Source: Rhodococcus sp. 4CII
GTDB lineage: Bacteria; Actinomycetota; Actinomycetes; Mycobacteriales; Mycobacteriaceae
Direction of reading: 5' to 3'
Assembly (NCBI RefSeq): GCF_014256275.1
Contig: NZ_JACCFE010000002.1
Coordinates: forward strand, 3,638,001 to 3,702,000
DNA length: 64,000 nt
Positions 61,000 through 64,000 of this stretch are shown piece after piece. Below the pieces are notes generated by a model. It was not told the DNA's origin, made no database searches, and saw only the letters and a list, made by a program, of their open reading frames with translations. Positions within the stretch are counted from its first letter, which is position 1. Every line of letters begins with the position of its first letter. The position numbers and the translations under genes are program-made.

Positions 61000-62112
61000 G
61001 TGCTCGACTTCATTTACTATCCGGTGTCCGGGATCCTGTGGGTCTGGCACAAGGTCTTCGGTGCCATTCCCTTTCTGGGTCCGGACAGCGGAATCACGTG
61101 GGCGCTCTCCGTGGTGTTCCTCGTGTTCACGCTGCGTGCCGTGCTGTACAAGCCGTTCGTCAAGCAGGTTCGGACGACGCGCCAGATGCAGGAACTTCAG
61201 CCGCAGATCAAGGCTCTGCAGAAGAAGTATTCGGGTGACCGTCAGCGCCAGGCTGCGGAGATGCAGAAGCTCCAGAAGGAGCACGGGTTCAACCCGATCA
61301 TGGGCTGCCTCCCAGTTCTCGCGCAGGCGCCGGTCTTCATCGGCCTGTTTCATGTGCTTCGCTCGTTCAACCGCACCGGCACCGGTATCGGTCAGCTCGG
61401 CATGTCGGTCGAGGCCAACGCGAACACGCCGAACTACTTCTTCAGCGTCGAGGACGTGCAGTCCTTCCTGAGTGCCCGACTGTTCGGTGCCCCCATCTCG
61501 GCCTGGATCACCATGCCGAAGGCGCAGCTCGATGCGTTCGCCGCATACGGTCCCATTCCCACGGTCCTGAACATTGCCGTCGTCGCGGTTCCGTTGATGG
61601 TCATCGCCAGCATCGCGACGCACTTCAACTCTCGCGCGTCCGTCGGCCGCCAGAGCCCCGAGGCCGCGGCCAACCCGCAGTCCGCGATCATGAACAAGCT
61701 CGCGCTGTACGTCTTCCCGCTCGGTGTCCTCGTCGGTGGCCCGTTCCTCCCCATCGCGATCCTCCTGTACTGGGTGAGTAACAACATCTGGACCTACGGA
61801 CAGCAGCACATCGTCTTCCGCCGCATCGATGCGGAGGAGGAAGAGAAGAAGCAGGCTGCCATCGCACGCCGAGCCGACAACGCTCCGAAGCCCGGTGCGC
61901 GCCCGGATCTCGCCAAGAAAAAGAAGAAGTCCGCGACCGCAACGGACGGTTCTTCCTCGGACGGTGAACCCGAGATCGTGGAGGGCGTGGTCGAAGACAG
62001 CGCCTCCGATCAGGTGAGCGGCGACGGTTCGGCGTCGAGTACGTCGAAGCCGAAGCCCGGTGCCCGCCCCCAGTCCAACCGCGGAAAGTCCCCCAAGCGC
62101 AAGCGGCGCTGA
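61000..62112 (+). CDS. yidC: Membrane protein insertase YidC
   Basis: GTG 61000 after AGAGGAG gives 370 residues. YidC/Oxa1 pattern: FIYYPVSGILWVWHKVF, LRAVLYKPFVKQVRTTRQMQ with the conserved groove Arg/Lys, then GCLPVLAQAPVFIGLFHVLR and AILLYWVSNNIWTYGQQ. The C-tail (about 290-370) is Lys/Ser/Asp-rich, suited to ribosome contact. It inserts membrane proteins with or without Sec. Confidence 0.96.
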   Translation: MLDFIYYPVSGILWVWHKVFGAIPFLGPDSGITWALSVVFLVFTLRAVLYKPFVKQVRTTRQMQELQPQIKALQKKYSGDRQRQAAEMQKLQKEHGFNPIMGCLPVLAQAPVFIGLFHVLRSFNRTGTGIGQLGMSVEANANTPNYFFSVEDVQSFLSARLFGAPISAWITMPKAQLDAFAAYGPIPTVLNIAVVAVPLMVIASIATHFNSRASVGRQSPEAAANPQSAIMNKLALYVFPLGVLVGGPFLPIAILLYWVSNNIWTYGQQHIVFRRIDAEEEEKKQAAIARRADNAPKPGARPDLAKKKKKSATATDGSSSDGEPEIVEGVVEDSASDQVSGDGSASSTSKPKPGARPQSNRGKSPKRKRR

Positions 62113-62131
62113 TTCAGAAAAGAGAACGAGC

Positions 62132-62686
62132 ATGGCTACTGAGCCTGACATCGCAGTGGACGGAGATGAGACAGACGTGACTGCAACGACGCAGAACCCG
62201 GACACCGAGGTGGATTCCGATTCTGACGACTACCTGATCGAGGAAGGGGAAATCGCCGGCGACTACCTGGAGCAGCTGCTCGACGTCCTCGACTTCGACG
62301 GCGATATCGACCTGGACGTCGAGGGTGACCGCGCCGTGGTCAGTATCGACGGTGGGGACGACCTCACGAAGCTGGTCGGGCGCAAGGGTGAGGTGCTGGA
62401 CGCGCTTCAGGAGCTGACCCGCCTCGCCGTTCAGCAGGCAACGGGTGAGCGCAGTCGTCTGATGCTCGACATCGCCGGATGGCGTGCCGGACGTCGAGCA
62501 GAACTCACCGAGCTGGGTTCGTCCGCAGCGCGCCGCGTTCTCGAGAGCGGTGAGCGCGAGGAGCTCGCTCCGATGACGCCGTTCGAGCGCAAGATCGTCC
62601 ACGACGCAGTCGCGAAGGTCGATGGCGTGTCCAGCGAGAGTGAGGGCGCTGAGCCGTCACGTCGTGTGGTCGTCATCAAGGACTGA
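62132..62686 (+). CDS. jag: Jag/KhpB RNA-binding protein (KH and R3H)
   Basis: ATG 62132 gives 184 residues. An acidic start (DSDSDDYLIEEGEIAGDYLEQLLDVLDFDGDIDLDV) leads to a KH domain with LVGRKGEVLDALQELTRLAVQ and an R3H domain (SGEREELAPMTPFERKIVHDAVA, R and H in place). It binds RNA and is tied to cell elongation in other bacteria. A strong terminator follows, ending the rpmH operon. Confidence 0.95.
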   Translation: MATEPDIAVDGDETDVTATTQNPDTEVDSDSDDYLIEEGEIAGDYLEQLLDVLDFDGDIDLDVEGDRAVVSIDGGDDLTKLVGRKGEVLDALQELTRLAVQQATGERSRLMLDIAGWRAGRRAELTELGSSAARRVLESGEREELAPMTPFERKIVHDAVAKVDGVSSESEGAEPSRRVVVIKD

Positions 62687-62706
62687 TCCTCCGAGGCATC
62701 ACCAAA

Positions 62707-62748
62707 GGCGGACTCCCGGACTCACATCCGGGAGTCCGCCTTCTTTTG
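62707..62748 (+). terminator. Terminator after jag
   Basis: GGCGGACTCCCGGA pairs perfectly with TCCGGGAGTCCGCC (14 pairs, 6-base loop), then TTCTTTTG, a classical intrinsic terminator 21 bases past the stop. Confidence 0.93.
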
Positions 62749-62784
62749 TCACCACGGTCACGTGCCGTCACTCCGGGCCACTTT

Positions 62785-62800
62785 CGTTTCACGTGAAACA
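62785..62800. other. parS: parS centromere site 1
   Basis: CGTTTCACGTGAAACA matches TGTTTCACGTGAAACA at 15 of 16 bases and is a perfect 14-base palindrome. ParB binds such sites near the origin. Confidence 0.92.
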
Positions 62801-63282
62801 CAGACCCCTCCCCTCCCCCACCGAGAGTTCGGTGCCTGCAATGAGATTCCGACTTCCCGAGGGCGCCATCGTTGCAGCCAGAAATCGCTCTGGAGTGAGG
62901 ACGATGTCGCGGGCACCTGGCCGAGGTTCCGATGGAGTTTCCCGTCCCGATCCGGTCGAGGATGGCGGTCATGTCGGCATCGCCTGGAAGACTTCTTCGC
63001 CAACGCCACGCTTCGAGATGACCGCGTTGATGTCCGCGGACGACATCCACTCGGCTGGTCGACTCGCGCCAGGATCGGTGGGCGGGGCAAGATCGCAAGA
63101 CGCAGGGACCGACAATCGTCGCAACACCATCGGTTCATGGTGCCGGACCGTCGGCGAAATCTGTGTCCGCCAGGTCGTGAGACACCGCCCGCTCTCGTGG
63201 CCCCGCCTTGGCACGATGAGTTTCGACGACCACCCCAGTCCGCACATCGAACGGACCGAACCGCGCCACAGACTGGGATGGA
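62801..63282. other. Gene-poor stretch after jag
   Basis: About 480 bases with open frames in several phases, none with a recognisable start, ribosome site or protein family. In related genomes rsmG follows jag directly; it is not found here. The stretch may be decayed sequence. Confidence 0.5.
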
Positions 63283-63586
63283 GTGACTGATCGACGAGGG
63301 CGAACGACAGATTCGGAATCTGATCGAACGGTGGCTCGAGGCTGTGCACGGTGGTGACAAGGCTGGGGTTCTCGCGGACCACTCCGACGACAACGAGATG
63401 GTCTCGTTGGAGGTGACTGCGGGCAAGGACGTCGCGTTCGGCTACGTGCTCCGCCGCTGTGGAATGGATGCGGAACACGCTGACAATCCGGAGAACCGGC
63501 TTCGGCTGACGGTGGGATTGCGGAAGGAAGATGGTCGTTGCCTCGTTGCCCACGAGCATCACTCCTTTCCGGACACCGGTGTCTGA
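63283..63586 (+). pseudogene. Broken SnoaL-like (SgcJ/EcaC type) gene
   Basis: The frame 63287-63586 reads ERQIRNLIERWLEAVHGGD, KAGVLADHSDD, then jumps to EMVSLEVTAGKDVAFGYV, LRRCGMDAEHADNPENRLRL and GRCLVAHEHHSFP. Family members have roughly 35-40 residues between the Ala-Asp-His-x-Asp-Asp and Val-Ser-Leu-x-Val segments, missing here. No usual start exists in frame; GTG ACT GAT at 63283 would fit if the C at 63292 were removed. Both defects suggest a dead gene. Confidence 0.7.
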
Positions 63587-63863
63587 AGCACGGCGAATGC
63601 GGTGTCTCAGTCCGCCGTTTCGAGTGTTTTCGAAGATTTTAGGTTGTAGGTTCACCCACCCCACTACCCCAGGAAGTTTCGTCACTGTGATGATTGCGCA
63701 TTCAGGGATTCGTCGGAGGGTGGCGACCGAGTGGTAGCGACGGAGTGGGCGTGGATGGGCCCTTGCGGTGGAGGCCTTCGGCTCGGCTATCAGTGGCCGG
63801 AAGGTCGTCGGCCTCGGAGCGCGTCGTGGGGGTGTGCTCGGGACGCGGTCGGTCATCTCCGCT
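63587..63863. other. Non-coding stretch before the parS pair
   Basis: No gene is seen. An AT-richer part at 63630-63660 (TTTTCGAAGATTTTAGGTTG) may hold a promoter for the gene starting at the window end. Confidence 0.4.
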
Positions 63864-63879
63864 TGTTCCACGTGAAACA
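63864..63879. other. parS: parS centromere site 2
   Basis: TGTTCCACGTGAAACA matches the parS consensus at 15 of 16 bases. It lies 26 bases from the identical site 3. Confidence 0.92.
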
Positions 63880-63888
63880 GTGAATTGC

Positions 63889-64000
63889 GTGTTCCACGTG
63901 AAACATCCGAACGGCAACCCCCCGCTCGTCGATCCGCAAGATCACCCCCGGTCGTGTGTGCGAGGTCGTCGCCGAGCAGCGATTCCGATGCGGCCGCGAG
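63889..64000 (+). CDS. Possible gene start running off the window (rsmG or parA position)
   Basis: GTG 63889 or GTG 63898 opens VFHVKHPNGNPPLVDPQDHP and stays open to the edge, 37 codons. Synteny predicts rsmG (16S rRNA methyltransferase) here, and starts inside parS are common, but the visible residues match no known domain. A second frame reading CEVVAEQRFRCGRE is an alternative. Treat as a tentative partial gene. Confidence 0.3.
   Translation, partial: MFHVKHPNGNPPLVDPQDHPRSCVRGRRRAAIPMRPR
63890..63905. other. parS: parS centromere site 3
   Basis: TGTTCCACGTGAAACA, same sequence as site 2. The frame through it reads VFHVKH, a start often seen in rsmG or parA genes that begin inside parS. 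Confidence 0.92.

Noticed and set aside
62758..63871. Overlapping minus-strand frames of 222 and 300 residues after jag
   Set aside because: Neither shows a domain, good start or family-like composition, and they cross a parS site and the SnoaL-like relic.
1..64000. Insertion sequences, prophage or CRISPR arrays
   Set aside because: No transposase or integrase motif, no terminal inverted repeats with target duplications, and no direct repeat-spacer array was seen.

Overview
The window is a high-GC actinobacterial chromosome segment spanning the replication origin. Gene content and order match the mycobacterial/nocardial origin block: jag-yidC-yidD-rnpA-rpmH on one side of dnaA, then dnaA-oriC-dnaN-gnd-recF-DUF721-gyrB and gyrA-DUF3566-tRNA-Ile-tRNA-Ala, and further on cwsA, ppiA, crgA, trpG, pknB-pknA-pbpA-rodA-pstP-fhaB-fhaA. 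Extra oxidative and hydrolytic genes, a cutinase, many TetR/AraC regulators and a SnoaL-like relic suggest Rhodococcus (jostii/opacus type). The genus call is inference from gene order and style.

Layout. 1-6.4 kb: accessory genes (Hsp70-like fragment, dienelactone hydrolase, ABM monooxygenase, two SDRs with a TetR regulator and its likely operator, thioesterase, secreted cutinase). 6.5-12.6 kb: gltBD glutamate synthase. 12.9-20.2 kb: a TetR gene with tandem operators facing a wrecked flavoprotein monooxygenase; a three-gene operon of a repeat-bearing secreted protein, a one-pass membrane protein and a ParA-like protein with a degenerate P-loop; small enzymes and regulators; an RDD membrane protein coupled to a nonapeptide-repeat protein; tRNA-Leu. 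20.4-30.2 kb: the envelope growth and Ser/Thr kinase operon fhaA, fhaB-pstP-rodA-pbpA-pknA-pknB. 30.2-38.1 kb: trpG, DUF881, crgA, PH-domain protein, rhomboid, ppiA, cwsA, a secreted protein, GlxA regulator, secreted chorismate mutase, siderophore-interacting protein behind an iron box, tRNA-Ala, tRNA-Ile and a tiny membrane ORF between them.

38.2-60 kb: gyrA and gyrB, separated here by a four-gene conservon (sensor kinase, roadblock, DUF742, GTPase) plus an MHYT membrane protein. Between gyrB and the DUF721 gene sits a unit of diiron-like protein, PDR-type reductase and alpha/beta hydrolase. recF, gnd, dnaN, oriC and dnaA follow. The dnaA-dnaN gap holds an AT-rich stretch, DnaA boxes and a strict 12-bp array of seven CTCGAG palindromes. 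60-64 kb: rpmH-rnpA-yidD-yidC-jag, a strong terminator, three parS sites, a gene-poor stretch and a broken SnoaL-like gene where rsmG-parA-parB would be expected. An ORF starting inside the last parS runs off the end.

The genes therefore combine replication initiation, segregation and topology functions with polar cell-wall synthesis (RodA/PbpA under PknA/PknB/PstP control, with CrgA and CwsA), plus accessory metabolism inserted into this conserved frame. Most starts were chosen by ribosome binding site, translational overlap or family length. No similarity search was run, so family calls rest on recognised motifs.
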